From: Paenibacillus sp. FSL R7-0273
GTDB lineage: Bacteria > Bacillota > Bacilli > Paenibacillales > Paenibacillaceae
Length of the DNA: 64,000 nt
Direction: 5' to 3'
Assembly (NCBI RefSeq): GCF_000758625.1
Contig: NZ_CP009283.1
Coordinates: 5,904,001 to 5,968,000, forward strand
A model generated the notes under the pieces. It worked only from the letters and a program-made list of their open reading frames with translations. It made no database searches and was not told where the DNA came from. The position numbers were made by a program, and so were the translations under genes. This document shows, piece by piece, positions 48,292 to 57,779 of the stretch (position 1 is the stretch's first letter; each line of letters starts with the position of its first letter).

Positions 48292-48794
48292 TCTGAACAG
48301 TTTGGATTCTGCAGTTTGGAACGGCAGAAGTTGACGGGTGCTTGGCGGCCTCTGACCGGGAACCGGGAGGCTGCCTGGGCTGCCTGCGAGACAGAGCGAG
48401 CAAGGCCATTGGTGATCTGCGGACCGGGCTGGGCTGGGCTGCCGACAGGCAGGGAACCTCGGGCCGAGCGGGCTGCTCGCCGGGGCAGACACCTTGCGGG
48501 CGGGATAGGACTGCAGGCCGGGCCGCCAGGGCAGACAATCTGCGGGCCGGATAAGACTGCAGGCCGAGCCGCCAGGGCAGACAAACTGCGGGCCGGATAG
48601 GACTGCAGGCCGGGCGGCTGGCGGAGATCGGGTCGAGCAGAGCTGCAGGTATGGCTGCGGTCCACCCAACACCCATGGGAGTTAAGCCAGCCTGCAGCAT
48701 CCCGGCACATTGCCCTTAAACACACATTATATATTGTTCTATTATGCCCGGAATGAACGTCGCAGTGACTCTATAACAATAGTGACCAACTTAG
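48292..48794. repeat. GC-rich intergenic region with a 46-bp tandem repeat
   Basis: TGCGGGC recurs at 48495, 48541 and 48587 (46 bases apart) with AGGACTGCAGGCCGGGC and GCCAGGGCAGAC in each unit. Flanking sequence carries decayed copies. Frames on both strands are open but have no start signals. Confidence 0.75.
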
Positions 48795-48870
48795 CTAATA
48801 GCAACAAAGTAACAAGCAATAAGTAAAGTAACAATAAGTAAAGTAACAATAAGTAAAGTGAAAATAAGAC
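48795..48870. repeat. AT-rich microsatellite
   Basis: AATAAGTAAAGTAAC is repeated about four times, 14-15 bases apart, in an otherwise GC-rich intergenic region. Confidence 0.8.
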
Positions 48871-48959
48871 TGCTATAATGTTACTCGTTTAGACAGCATT
48901 TAGTGAGGCGCGTAGTGTGCAGCCGGGGGAAGCAGCACTCCCGGTGGAGTCAAAGGGAT

Positions 48960-49300
48960 TTTTCCCTCTCATTTCGCCCATCCCGCTACTCTAGGCGGAA
49001 TCAAAGGCATTTTTGCCTTTCATTTCGCCCATCCCGCCACTCTAGGCGGAATCAGAGGCACTTTTGCCTTTCATTTCGCCCATTCCGCTACTCCCGGCGG
49101 AATCAAGGGCACTTTTGCCTTTCATTTCGCCCATCCGGCCACTTCCGGCGGAATCAGAGGCACTTTTGCCTCTCATTTCGCCCATCCCGCTACTCTAGGC
49201 GGAATCAGAGGCACTTTTGCCTCTCATTTCATCCATCCCGCCACTCACGGCGGAATCTGAGGCGCTTTTCCCCTTCCTTTCGCCCATCCCGCCACTCCCC
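48960..49300. repeat. 51-bp-period tandem array, 7 copies (array C)
   Basis: CATTTC starts recur at 48970, 49021, 49072, 49123, 49174, 49225 and a decayed copy at 49276. Each unit carries GGCGGAATCA, then AGAGGCACTTTTGCCTCT, then CATTTCGCCC. The palindrome core and the 51-base period are those of arrays A and B. Confidence 0.9.
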
Positions 49301-49313
49301 CCGCCGCCCAACA

Positions 49314-49346
49314 CAAAAAGACGGCCCTCAACGGGCCGCCTCACAT
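49314..49346 (-). terminator. Terminator of the NMT1-type ABC operon
   Basis: On the minus strand GGCGGCCC pairs with GGGCCGTC around GTTGA, followed by TTTTT, about 20 bases after the permease stop. Confidence 0.85.
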
Positions 49347-49364
49347 GACACATTATATTTACTT

Positions 49365-50111
49365 TTAACGCCGCCATCTCATGAACCTGTAATCCAGCAG
49401 GTCCACCAGCAGGAACAGCACGAAGCCGACCAGGCTGAACAGCATAATGCCCGCGTACATTTCGGGATAATCGAGCCGCAGCCAGGCATCCATAATGAAG
49501 AAGCCCATGCCGTGCTCCGTGCCGTAGATTTCGGTGAAGAACAGCACGGAAATGGCGGTGCCGAGCGACACCCGGATCGTGCTGAGGATGACGGACAGCG
49601 CACCGGGCAGCGTCACATTCCAGAATTTCTGCACGGAGCTTGCACCGATGCTGGTCAGCACATCATATGTAGTCTCAGGGATTGCCTTGATGCCGTCGCG
49701 CACGGAGATGATGATCTGGAACAGCAGGATCAGCATAATCATCAGCACCTTGGACGTCTCACCCAGGCCGAAGAACAGCATTACCACCGGCAGCAGGGCA
49801 ATCTTCGGAATCGGATAGGTCAGATAGACGACCGGATCAAGCAGTTTGTTCCATAGCGGCGAGCGCCCCATTAACAGTCCAATCATCAGGCCGATCAGAA
49901 GCGCCAGCAGCACACCCTCAAAAATCCGCAGCAGGCTGTACCCGACATTCAGCAGCACCTCATGGCCGTCCAGCTGGAACATCGCCTTATACACAGAGCC
50001 GGGAGACGGCAGAATCGGATGGTTCATCAGCAGATAGACGATATACCAGACCAGATTCATGCCTGCAAAAACAAACAACAGCCGCAGCACGTGGTTAATC
50101 CGCTTGTTCAT
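49365..50111 (-). CDS. ABC transporter permease (SsuC/TauC/ThiX type)
   Basis: Inner-membrane permease with about six helices and the EAA-loop region SIGASSVQKFWNVTLPGALSVILSTIRVSLGTA. The start is the ATG at 50111, overlapping the ATPase stop as TGATG and 8 bases after AGGAG; the ATG two codons earlier is too close to the SD. It ends the three-gene operon. Substrates of this family include sulfonates, taurine, nitrate and thiamine precursors, and sequence alone does not decide. Confidence 0.9.
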   Translation of the reverse strand: MNKRINHVLRLLFVFAGMNLVWYIVYLLMNHPILPSPGSVYKAMFQLDGHEVLLNVGYSLLRIFEGVLLALLIGLMIGLLMGRSPLWNKLLDPVVYLTYPIPKIALLPVVMLFFGLGETSKVLMIMLILLFQIIISVRDGIKAIPETTYDVLTSIGASSVQKFWNVTLPGALSVILSTIRVSLGTAISVLFFTEIYGTEHGMGFFIMDAWLRLDYPEMYAGIMLFSLVGFVLFLLVDLLDYRFMRWRR

Positions 50112-50893
50112 CACCATTTCTCCTGCATTACCTTTCTGATCCGCTTTGTCTGCTCAAAAAACTCGTTACTGTCCCGTTTCTCCCCATGCTTCATCCCGAA
50201 CACAGCCGAGTTGTCCAGCACCTCAAGCTCCGTCCGCTTCCCTGTGCCCGCAGGCAGGATCACAATCTTCTGCCCCAGCAGGATCGCCTCGTCCACATCA
50301 TGGGTGACAAACAGCGCCGTTGCCGGATGAGCGAGCCAGTTATCCAGGAAAATCTGCTGCAGCGCCTCGCGCGTCACGGCATCCAGCGCCGAGAACGGCT
50401 CATCCAGCAGCATGATCTTCGGCAAAAGCGCAAAGGCCCGCGCGATCGCCACCCGCTGCTGCTGCCCGCCGCTCAGCGAGAGCGGGTAACGGTCAGCCAG
50501 TTCAGCAATTCCCATCGCCTCAAGCCAGCTCATAATCCGCGCTCCCCTCTCGATTTTGTCCGCAGCGGCGGTCCCGGTAATCTTCATGGCAATCCGGATG
50601 TTATCCCGGACCGTCTTCCACGGCAGCAGGCCGTAGTTCTGCGGGACAAGCCCGACGAGCGTATCCTTGTCATGCACGGACTTTCCGTTGTACAGCAGCT
50701 CTCCGCTGTAGCCCGGCAGCAGGCCGGCAACCGCCCGCAGGAGCGTCGATTTACCGCTGCCGGAGGGTCCGATAATTGTATAGATGCCATGCTCGGGCAG
50801 CGTCAGGTTAACCTCTCCCAGTGCCACCTGGCCGCCCTTATACTGGACCTGCAGGTCCCGGATGCAGAGTCCGCTATTTTCCAAACTGGACAT
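50111..50893 (-). CDS. ABC transporter ATP-binding protein (SsuB/TauB type)
   Basis: Energises the importer. Walker A GPSGSGKSTLLRAVAG (about 38-53), Q-loop LVPQNYGLLPW, signature LSGGQQQRVAIARAFA, Walker B IMLLDEPFSALD, and switch His in FVTHDVDEAILLG. The first 15 residues overlap the end of the binding-protein gene by 20 bases. The RBS before the ATG is weak, so coupling to the upstream gene is likely. 260 residues. Confidence 0.93.
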   Translation of the reverse strand: MSSLENSGLCIRDLQVQYKGGQVALGEVNLTLPEHGIYTIIGPSGSGKSTLLRAVAGLLPGYSGELLYNGKSVHDKDTLVGLVPQNYGLLPWKTVRDNIRIAMKITGTAAADKIERGARIMSWLEAMGIAELADRYPLSLSGGQQQRVAIARAFALLPKIMLLDEPFSALDAVTREALQQIFLDNWLAHPATALFVTHDVDEAILLGQKIVILPAGTGKRTELEVLDNSAVFGMKHGEKRDSNEFFEQTKRIRKVMQEKW

Positions 50894-51878
50894 CGGAGAT
50901 CACATCTTCAGGGGCAATATCTTTGGTCAGCAGCCCGGTTTCCCGCGCCCAGGCAAAAGCCGCCTCTACTTCCTTCACGTCCACTTGAACAGCCGGCTCA
51001 TAAGCAGGCACTGTGATCTGATCCTTCAAAGTCTCCGGGTAACCCACTTCTTCGATAATAAGATCGATATATTCCGACTGATCATGAGATTTCATATACG
51101 CTACAGCATCATCATAAGCGGCATACATGTCGCGGATGGCCTGCGGCTTGGCATCAATTACACTTTGCGGAAAAGCGAATACGAACGGGTTCACGCCGGC
51201 AGTGTGAGTAGAGCTCAGCACGCGCAGGCCGGAGGTTGTACCCATCGTCACGAACGGCTCAGGCAGCACAGCCGCATCAGCTTTCTTATTCTTCAGCAGC
51301 TCAAGGCGGGTCGGAATCTGCGGCACTTCGCTGACCGTAATATCCGCTTCGCTCAGTCCCGCCTGCTTCAGCATCATCGCTACCGTATATTGAGTGGAGG
51401 TGTTTTTGGACAAAATCACGGTTTTGCCCTTCAGATCCTTCACATCCTGAATGTCATCATTACCGGTCAGCAGGTCGAATTCACCGGTGGTTGTGCTGGT
51501 GATTTTTACATCGAGACCCGCTTCGTTATAAATCGAGATCGCCACCAGATCGGCGCTGATGCCTTCAACCTTGCCGGCCTGGAATGCCACGTCGCGGTCC
51601 TTGGCGCTTTTGAAGGTCTGGATATCCAGGTTAACGTTATGCTCTTTATCGAAGCCCTGCTCATGCGCGATGATGAACGGAATAGCATCGATCGAAGGCA
51701 GCAGGCCCAGTGTTACGACCGCCGCTTCCGCCGGTGCCGCCGTTTCTGCCGCTCCGCCCGAATTCCCGGCATTGCTGCCGCTTGCTGTATTGTTATTGCC
51801 GCAGCCCGCCGCAACCATGCCCACCGCAGCGGTTAGCGTAAACAGCAACGTAAGGTGTTTCCAGTTCTTTCTTTTCAT
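50874..51878 (-). CDS. NMT1/SsuA-type substrate-binding lipoprotein
   Basis: Extracytoplasmic binding protein of the ABC importer. The start is ATG at 51878 (MKRKNWKHLTLL), with a GGAGG 11 bases upstream. The lipobox is VAAGC, followed by a Ser/Gly/Ala linker. The mature domain has TLGLLPSIDAIPFIIAHEQGFDKEHNVNLDIQTFKSAKDRDVAFQAGKVEG and the hinge LKGKTVILSKNTSTQYTVAMML, typical of NMT1/SsuA-like proteins. The sequence does not settle among sulfonate, nitrate, taurine and thiamine-precursor ligands. Confidence 0.88.
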   Translation of the reverse strand: MKRKNWKHLTLLFTLTAAVGMVAAGCGNNNTASGSNAGNSGGAAETAAPAEAAVVTLGLLPSIDAIPFIIAHEQGFDKEHNVNLDIQTFKSAKDRDVAFQAGKVEGISADLVAISIYNEAGLDVKITSTTTGEFDLLTGNDDIQDVKDLKGKTVILSKNTSTQYTVAMMLKQAGLSEADITVSEVPQIPTRLELLKNKKADAAVLPEPFVTMGTTSGLRVLSSTHTAGVNPFVFAFPQSVIDAKPQAIRDMYAAYDDAVAYMKSHDQSEYIDLIIEEVGYPETLKDQITVPAYEPAVQVDVKEVEAAFAWARETGLLTKDIAPEDVISDVQFGK

Positions 51879-51937
51879 GAATCTTCCTGCCTCCATATCT
51901 CTCTATTATATTTGCTTGCGCATATTTTCACATAAGG

Positions 51938-51957
51938 GCATAGAGAAGCCTCTATGC
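51938..51957. other. Short perfect hairpin between gerC and the ABC operon
   Basis: GCATAGAG, loop AAGC, CTCTATGC. There is no T-run in either direction. It lies in the intergenic region downstream of gerC and upstream of the ABC binding-protein gene. Confidence 0.5.
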
Positions 51958-52037
51958 TTCCCCCGTCAGCGTAAGTAATGCAATTTTACACCCATTGTCT
52001 CATTTTGTATATTTATAAATTTAAATACTATATGGAA

Positions 52038-53138
52038 TCAGCTATACTTCCCGTAGTCCTTAATGATTATCCTGGCGCGGCACTCCACCTCAATCTGCGG
52101 GTAGACCTCCCTCCAGTCCAGGCTTGTCCATTCCCTGTAGCTCAGGCTATTCCGCACATATCGTCCGATGCCCAGGGCATCTGTTTTGGCCTGCTGCATC
52201 TGCCGGATCAGCTCCTCTGCCTTGTCTGTAATAGACTTGGCTATCTGCTCTTCCAGCTTATGCCGGGTCGCGGGGTCACTCAGCTTATCCTCTCCGGTGT
52301 ATTCAAGCACCGAGCCCTGCACAGAAATGGAGAGCTCCGCCTTGAAGCGGCCTTCCCCCAGCTTATGCACCTTGACCTTACGCTTGCCTGACAAAGAGCT
52401 GAACATGACGATCACCGGCTTCCCGTTCTCCTCGCCCAAATTAACTGTCGCTTCGCCCTGCTTGAGATCATCACGGAACAGGGCAAAAATAATCCCGTCC
52501 TCCACAGGTATTTTCATGACATACTTGTCCATTACAAATAAGGCGATTCCGTCAACCGTCACCTTTTTGCCTGCATCCTTTACAATCGGGGCTACAGCAT
52601 CAATTCCGTCATCGTTGTAGTCTCTGGAGAATTCATAGAGTGTCGTAGTCGGAACACTGTTGGAGGAAGATTCCTTTTCGAGCAGGTGGGTAATATAGCG
52701 GCCGGTATCGGAATGGGGCTTATAGGTTTTGGACAGCAGCTCTCCGGCATCCCCTTCCACCACCGTCACTCTGACTCCCAGCGCTATAGACGGATCGCGT
52801 AAAATAGTGTCGATATAGTCACCAATTCCCGCTTTGGCCAGCGTCAGCCCGAACAGGGTCTCCCGGAGCTGCCCGCTGACTACGGTCAGATCGGTCTGCC
52901 GGGAAAACTGCAGCCGGGCCTCTTTAATACTGTCACTTTCAGCTGTCAGCAGCTCGCGGCGGACCGGAGATTCCGGATCGATAACCGGAACGCAGGCAAC
53001 CACCTTGAGCTTGTTATTGTCCAGCAGATCATAGCTCGACGTCTGAACCATGCCCAGCTTTTCGAGGACCCGCTCATCATTTTTACAGCCCGTTAACAGC
53101 AGCAGGATTAGCGGGACAATAAGCCACAGTTTATCCAT
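52038..53138 (-). CDS. gerC: Ger(x)C-family spore germination lipoprotein
   Basis: Lipoprotein subunit of a nutrient germinant receptor in the spore inner membrane. Signal and lipobox IVPLILLLLTGC (Cys18). The family pattern follows: LEKLGMVQTSSYDLLDNNKLKVVACVPV, then SRQTDLTVVSGQLRETLFGLTLAKAGI, then a C-terminal helical domain LEEQIAKSITDKAEELIRQMQQAKTDALGIGRYVR. AAGGAGTGA precedes the ATG, which overlaps gerB by 8 bases. Third gene of gerA-gerB-gerC. The germinant is unknown. Confidence 0.92.
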   Translation of the reverse strand: MDKLWLIVPLILLLLTGCKNDERVLEKLGMVQTSSYDLLDNNKLKVVACVPVIDPESPVRRELLTAESDSIKEARLQFSRQTDLTVVSGQLRETLFGLTLAKAGIGDYIDTILRDPSIALGVRVTVVEGDAGELLSKTYKPHSDTGRYITHLLEKESSSNSVPTTTLYEFSRDYNDDGIDAVAPIVKDAGKKVTVDGIALFVMDKYVMKIPVEDGIIFALFRDDLKQGEATVNLGEENGKPVIVMFSSLSGKRKVKVHKLGEGRFKAELSISVQGSVLEYTGEDKLSDPATRHKLEEQIAKSITDKAEELIRQMQQAKTDALGIGRYVRNSLSYREWTSLDWREVYPQIEVECRARIIIKDYGKYS

Positions 53139-54219
53139 GAGAAGTCACTCCTTTTCTCTGAATCAGCAACACCGTGATGAGCAGCATAGGAAGACCAAAA
53201 GCAATTACTGTAACGGCATAACCTAAATTCGTAATCCATACGTCCACCTGGTCCAGCGTTTTGGGGATAAAGGAAATGCAGTAGGCTATGGAAAGCAGCA
53301 GGAACAGCAATATTTTCACATTGAGCCTGGGCATTATCCGCTGCACCGTTATCTGCGCCGCCCACCAGTACATCACCATGGTAATCAGAATCAGGAACAG
53401 AAATAAACCGTATAGCAGATTTTCAAGCCGCTCAATAAACGGGAACTGGATATAAGCCAGCAGATCAAGCACGGGATACAGCAGCTTTTTCAACTGGTCC
53501 AGACTGTAGAAGCCGAAACATACCAGCGTCAGACCGAGATAATTCAGCGTCAAAAAAAGATTACCGGCATAAATCGCCAGCATGGATCTGTTATTCTTTT
53601 TCACATACGGAAACAGGAAGATGGACAGCTCATAGCCTAAAAAAGCGGAATACACCTCAATCGCTCCCTTCACTTGATCATGCCCGCCTTGAAGAATAAA
53701 CGGAGTGAACCGCTCCCAGCGGAAGGAAGGTATGAACCACACCAGCAGCAGAATCATCCAGGCCGACATCCAGAAGAAAAGCGTCGCCGCTTTGGATATC
53801 GAATGAATCCCTTTAATCAGCAGCAAAAAGGCCAGCACATCAATAGCCAGCTTGAACACCATCGGGTTCGTCGACGGAAAGGACAGCATCTGGAAGACCA
53901 GCACATATTTTTTGCCGATCATACAGCCGAATATCAGCCATGCACCTGCCAGCAGCAGATAAAACGGGTACAGCAGCACCTTCGAAACCGACTGCTCCAG
54001 AATTGCAAACACAGAACGCCCCTGCCCCAGACGAAAGACGAGCGTAATCAGCCAGATATTCAAGGAGGACAAAAGGAAGCAGGGGATCAGGACAAGCCAG
54101 CCGTTCGTTCCGAAATAATCCGCCACGCTCCTCGGCAGTGTAAAAAGCACAATTCCCGCCTGCGCCATGTAGGTTAGAACGGCAATATGAAAGGGACTGA
54201 TCTTCTGCTGCATAAGCAT
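53131..54219 (-). CDS. gerB: GerB-family germinant receptor permease-like subunit
   Basis: Integral membrane subunit of the amino-acid permease (GerAB/YndE) superfamily with ten predicted helices; it starts ISPFHIAVLTYMAQAGIVLFTLPRSVADYFGTNGW. 362 residues. The start is ATG at 54219 or the ATG two codons further on, which has better spacing from the upstream AAGTAGG. It overlaps gerC by 8 bases and follows gerA by 4. Confidence 0.93.
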   Translation of the reverse strand: MLMQQKISPFHIAVLTYMAQAGIVLFTLPRSVADYFGTNGWLVLIPCFLLSSLNIWLITLVFRLGQGRSVFAILEQSVSKVLLYPFYLLLAGAWLIFGCMIGKKYVLVFQMLSFPSTNPMVFKLAIDVLAFLLLIKGIHSISKAATLFFWMSAWMILLLVWFIPSFRWERFTPFILQGGHDQVKGAIEVYSAFLGYELSIFLFPYVKKNNRSMLAIYAGNLFLTLNYLGLTLVCFGFYSLDQLKKLLYPVLDLLAYIQFPFIERLENLLYGLFLFLILITMVMYWWAAQITVQRIMPRLNVKILLFLLLSIAYCISFIPKTLDQVDVWITNLGYAVTVIAFGLPMLLITVLLIQRKGVTSHG

Positions 54220-54223
54220 ATGC

Positions 54224-55645
54224 CTACTTTCTATTTTTTTGCCGGACCAGGTTGGAGCTTTTGGTCTGTGAAGGACGGGTTCTCAGCATGGAAAAAGGCG
54301 CCCGGATAAAGACATCCTTCCAGTCTCTGGGCTTCATCGGCGCAACGGGAGTAATATACGAGGTTCCCAGGCTGGTCAGTCCCGATAGATGAATGATGAT
54401 CAGCGCAAGCCCCATAACCAGACCCATGTTACCCCAGAACCCGGCAAGAATAATCACACCGAAACGGATCAGCCGGATCGACGCGCTCATCATATAGCTG
54501 GGTATGACAAAGGAGGCAATCGCCGAGGAGGCCACCGCAATAATCAATACGTTACTGGTCAGCCCCGCCTGTACCGCTGCCTGTCCGATAACGATACCGC
54601 CTACGATCCCGATGGTCTGGCCGATTTTGGTCGGGAGCCTGGCTCCCGCCTCGCGCAGCAGTTCAATCATAATCTCCATCAGCAGCGCTTCGTAGACTGG
54701 AGGAAAAGGTACTCTGTTCCGTGATTCGGCCAGCGTTCTCAGCAGCGCTTCCGGGATCATCTCGTAATGAAAGGTAGTTACGGAGACATACATAGCTGTA
54801 AAGGTTACGGTAATCAGTAAAGCCATAAATCGCATCAGCCGCAATGCGGTCCCTAATGCCCAGCGCTGATAGTAATCGTCAGGTGATGAGAAGAAATCAA
54901 AAAAGGAAGCCGGTGCACAAACCACTGTCGGGCTGTTATCAACTATTGCAACCACCCGCCCGCCGGCCAGCTTGGAGACAGCAACATCCGGCCGCTCAGT
55001 GGTCAGGAACTGGGGGAAGACCGAATTGGGCTTATCCTCAATGAATTGGGTCAGCTTGCCGCCATCGTTCAGCTCATCCGTCTCAATCTTTAGGATCCGC
55101 TGCTCCAGAGCTTCAACCAGCTGCAGATTCACAATTTCTTCTATATAAAGCACATACACAGCGGTTTTGGATATTTCACCGACCGCGTATTTGCGGATTT
55201 TGAGATGCGGGCTTCTGAGTCTTCGGCGGATCAGGGACAGGTTCGTAGAAGCCGATTCGACAAAAGCATCATGCGGGCCTGCGATAACCGTCTCCGTCTC
55301 CGACGGCTGTACACTCCGTGCTTCCGGACTGGATACGTCCAGCAAATAAACACCCTTCTGGTGAAAAATAGCCACCTTGCCGTCCAGAATACCGACAACT
55401 GCCGTTTTGGGTTCACTCATCTTCACAAATTGCGACTGCTGCAGCATTCCGTCAACCTCAGAGCGCTGAATCCGGGAAAAGGGCTCCAGAAGCTCCTGAA
55501 TGAACAGGGTATTATCCACACTATGGGGGAAATAGACCAGATCGGTCGCAAGCTCCGGAAAACTCCGGTGGTGCAAATCGGCGCACTGATCGAGCTCCTT
55601 AAGGATATGCTCAAGCGAAAGCTCTTTCGGCTGATTTGGCTCCAT
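54224..55645 (-). CDS. gerA: GerA-family germinant receptor subunit
   Basis: Spore inner-membrane subunit of 473 residues. The N-terminal cytosolic domain (LFIQELLEPFSRIQ ... VAIFHQKGVYLLDVSS ... VLYIEEIVN) is followed by KLAGGRVVAIVDNSPTVVCAPASFFDFFSSPDDYYQRW and a membrane region with IPEALLRTLAESRNRVPFPPVYEALLMEIMIELLREAGARLP, IGIVGGIVIGQAAVQAGL and several further helices. AAGGAG lies 8 bases before the ATG. First gene of the tricistronic receptor operon. Confidence 0.94.
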   Translation of the reverse strand: MEPNQPKELSLEHILKELDQCADLHHRSFPELATDLVYFPHSVDNTLFIQELLEPFSRIQRSEVDGMLQQSQFVKMSEPKTAVVGILDGKVAIFHQKGVYLLDVSSPEARSVQPSETETVIAGPHDAFVESASTNLSLIRRRLRSPHLKIRKYAVGEISKTAVYVLYIEEIVNLQLVEALEQRILKIETDELNDGGKLTQFIEDKPNSVFPQFLTTERPDVAVSKLAGGRVVAIVDNSPTVVCAPASFFDFFSSPDDYYQRWALGTALRLMRFMALLITVTFTAMYVSVTTFHYEMIPEALLRTLAESRNRVPFPPVYEALLMEIMIELLREAGARLPTKIGQTIGIVGGIVIGQAAVQAGLTSNVLIIAVASSAIASFVIPSYMMSASIRLIRFGVIILAGFWGNMGLVMGLALIIIHLSGLTSLGTSYITPVAPMKPRDWKDVFIRAPFSMLRTRPSQTKSSNLVRQKNRK

Positions 55646-55732
55646 TACAACCGCTCCTTTCGTCCGCGCTCAGATTCCGGTAGTATATCCAGATCTTGCA
55701 TGGATATTTATTAAGAAGCGCAGCTGCAAGCC

Positions 55733-55772
55733 GAAAAAGCCTCCGCTTACCCGGTAAGGGTAAGGGAGGCTG
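55733..55772 (-). terminator. Terminator of the GH5 gene
   Basis: On the minus strand AGCCTCC-CTTACCC pairs with GGGTAAG-CGGAGGCT, followed by TTTTT. Confidence 0.88.
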
Positions 55773-55783
55773 CTAGTGTTACA

Positions 55784-57562
55784 CTAGATCGCTTCACCGC
55801 TAACGGCGGCTCCGCTCTTCGTAAGCTTGTAGCTGATAATCTGGCCGCTCCAGAAATGGAATTTCAGAATCACTTCACCGTCATTGACTTCCTTGAAGAA
55901 ATTCTCCGTCAGGCTAATCTCTCCTGTGCTATAGGAAGGGCTGAACGTGTAAGCGAACTCCTTGTAAGGCGTCCAGTTCTGCGGCCCGGCGTTGCCGCCT
56001 GCAGCATATACGGCTTCCATTGTAGCCAGGCTGTCACCGTTAAAGGCGGCCGGGATTTTGAAGGAGGCTGTCATTCCAGTAACGTTGCTTAGCTTAGGCT
56101 TGGCATAAACGGTGAGCTTAAAGGTCCAGGCTGCACCTTTGTTGAACTTTGCGGTAAGGGTGGCATTTACGCCCAGCTTGCCTGACTTGGTAAGGCTCTT
56201 CAGCTTCGCCGCCTTAATCGTCAGCTTGTTGCCGCTGAGGGTGTAATCACTGCCTTGCTTAAGCTTGCTGCCGGCTACGCTGAGCGATTTCAGCTTGTTG
56301 CCGTTCAGGTTAAGCAGGATGGCGGTATCCTTGACCGCCGCACCCTTTTCAAGATAGATCAGATCACTTTCAGCAGTAGCCGAGCGTGTAGTCCAGCTGG
56401 TCTTGATCATCGTAAACAGCTGCGGATCAGACCATTTATAAGTTGTGCGGCCAAAATGCTGCCCGTTGTCCCACAGCATCGAGGTAATCCGTTTCTCTTT
56501 CAGATAATAGCCGAGGAATTCAAAAAACTTCAGCTTCTCCCCCTGCTCAATCGCAGCCGTGCTCTGGTCAAAGCCAAGCAAGCCATATTCGCCGAGGATG
56601 ACCGGGATGCCTTTGGCCGTAAAGGTAGCGTGCACTTTGTCAAAGGTCTGGATGATGTCATTTTGTGTATCGGCATCGAATTTGGTGTAGCCGGCAATAT
56701 TCACGCTGAACGGCCAGAAGCCGTAGTAATGCACAGTAGCAATCAGATTAGGATCCTTCAGCCCGGTAATCGTTTGATACAGCACATCCATCCGCTCCTG
56801 GGTCGGGGAGGATTCCAGCGACGGGAGCACCAGCGGCCGGGCTGTGTTCTTACCGCCTGAGCTTCTGACAATGCTGTGGAAGGATTTGTTCAGCTCGTTC
56901 AGCATCGCGGTAGCCTTAGCTTCATCCGTCGTACCACCGTCGGTGAACCTCGGTTCGTTAATGCTCTCGAACATCAGCTTATCCGGATGGTTCTTGAATG
57001 TGGCAGCCACCTGCTTCCAGACCGCGTTATAGCGGGCCAGCACCTCATCATGCTTCTGCTCCATCCCGCTGATCCACATCCAGGAATCATGGTGGACATT
57101 GATCATGACATACAGCTTCTCGGCGAGCGCCCAGTCCACCACCTGCCGGACTCTGGCGAGATAAGCGGGCTCGATTGTGTAGTTCGGAGCTGCTCCGATG
57201 TGTACATCCCAGGTTACGGGAATGCGGATGCTCCGGTACCCTTGGTCAGCGATTTTCTTGATCAGCTCTTTGGTAACCTTGGGGTTGCCCCAGGAGGTTT
57301 CGTCGGCTCCCGTAGCATCGAGCGTATTACCCAGGTTCCAGCCCGGCTGCATGGCATCCACATAGCTCTGCATGGCAGATGGTTTAGGTTTCTTGGAGGC
57401 GGAGGCCGCCGCAGATACATTTGGCGTTACCAGCGTAAGCAGCAGGAATGTGGATAGTACGAGTAATAATAGTTTAGGTAAAACGCGTGGTGAGCGCTTG
57501 GATGATGCGTACGGCGCAAATGCAGGCAATGCTTCTGGCAGCAATGATTTATTCTTAGGCAT
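55784..57562 (-). CDS. Secreted GH5 endo-glucanase with X2-like module
   Basis: Hydrolyses beta-glucans outside the cell. The start chosen is ATG at 57562 (MPKNKSLLPEALP) with AAGGAGG 12 bases upstream. A signal peptide (LPKLLLLVLSTFLLLTLVTPNVSAAA) follows an unusually long basic N-terminus. GH5 motifs are MQPGWNLGNTLDATG, IRIPVTW, VMINVHHDSW, acid/base Glu in FESINEPRF and nucleophile Glu in VILGEYGLLGF. After about 395, LNLNGNKLKSLSVAGSKLKQGSDYTLSGNKLTIKAA is a CBM_X2-type domain. The C-terminal 100 residues (MTASFKIPAAFNGDSLATMEAVY ... LKFHFWSGQIISYKL) are a separate beta-domain, possibly carbohydrate-binding. Two cre-like boxes lie upstream. Confidence 0.93.
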   Translation of the reverse strand: MPKNKSLLPEALPAFAPYASSKRSPRVLPKLLLLVLSTFLLLTLVTPNVSAAASASKKPKPSAMQSYVDAMQPGWNLGNTLDATGADETSWGNPKVTKELIKKIADQGYRSIRIPVTWDVHIGAAPNYTIEPAYLARVRQVVDWALAEKLYVMINVHHDSWMWISGMEQKHDEVLARYNAVWKQVAATFKNHPDKLMFESINEPRFTDGGTTDEAKATAMLNELNKSFHSIVRSSGGKNTARPLVLPSLESSPTQERMDVLYQTITGLKDPNLIATVHYYGFWPFSVNIAGYTKFDADTQNDIIQTFDKVHATFTAKGIPVILGEYGLLGFDQSTAAIEQGEKLKFFEFLGYYLKEKRITSMLWDNGQHFGRTTYKWSDPQLFTMIKTSWTTRSATAESDLIYLEKGAAVKDTAILLNLNGNKLKSLSVAGSKLKQGSDYTLSGNKLTIKAAKLKSLTKSGKLGVNATLTAKFNKGAAWTFKLTVYAKPKLSNVTGMTASFKIPAAFNGDSLATMEAVYAAGGNAGPQNWTPYKEFAYTFSPSYSTGEISLTENFFKEVNDGEVILKFHFWSGQIISYKLTKSGAAVSGEAI

Positions 57563-57661
57563 GAATACGTTATTCCTCCTTATGAATGAATGATCATTGT
57601 GTTGAAATCCCCCCGGAGCCTGGTACACCTGTCACCTCCACTTTTTATGTAAACACTCCAA

Positions 57662-57688
57662 TGTAAACGTTTGTTGTAAACGCTTACC
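57662..57688. promoter_or_regulatory. Two overlapping cre-like sites upstream of GH5
   Basis: TGTAAACGTTTGTT (57662-57675) and TGTAAACGCTTACC (57675-57688) each match TGWAARCGYTWNCW at 13 of 14. They lie 100-126 bases before the GH5 start. CcpA or a LacI-type regulator is inferred. Confidence 0.65.
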
Positions 57689-57779
57689 AAAAAGAATATA
57701 GCATCTTTTCCCTGCGGTAAATATCCCAATTATTAGTGGAAAAATCCCGGGGGAATTATTGATTTTCGCGTTGGGCGAC

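Noticed and set aside
48292..48720. Three overlapping minus-strand frames of 107-152 codons
   Set aside because: They consist of the 46-bp repeat translated in different phases.
48903..49856. 317-codon plus-strand frame
   Set aside because: It crosses array C and then runs antisense to a clear ABC permease gene; shadow frame.
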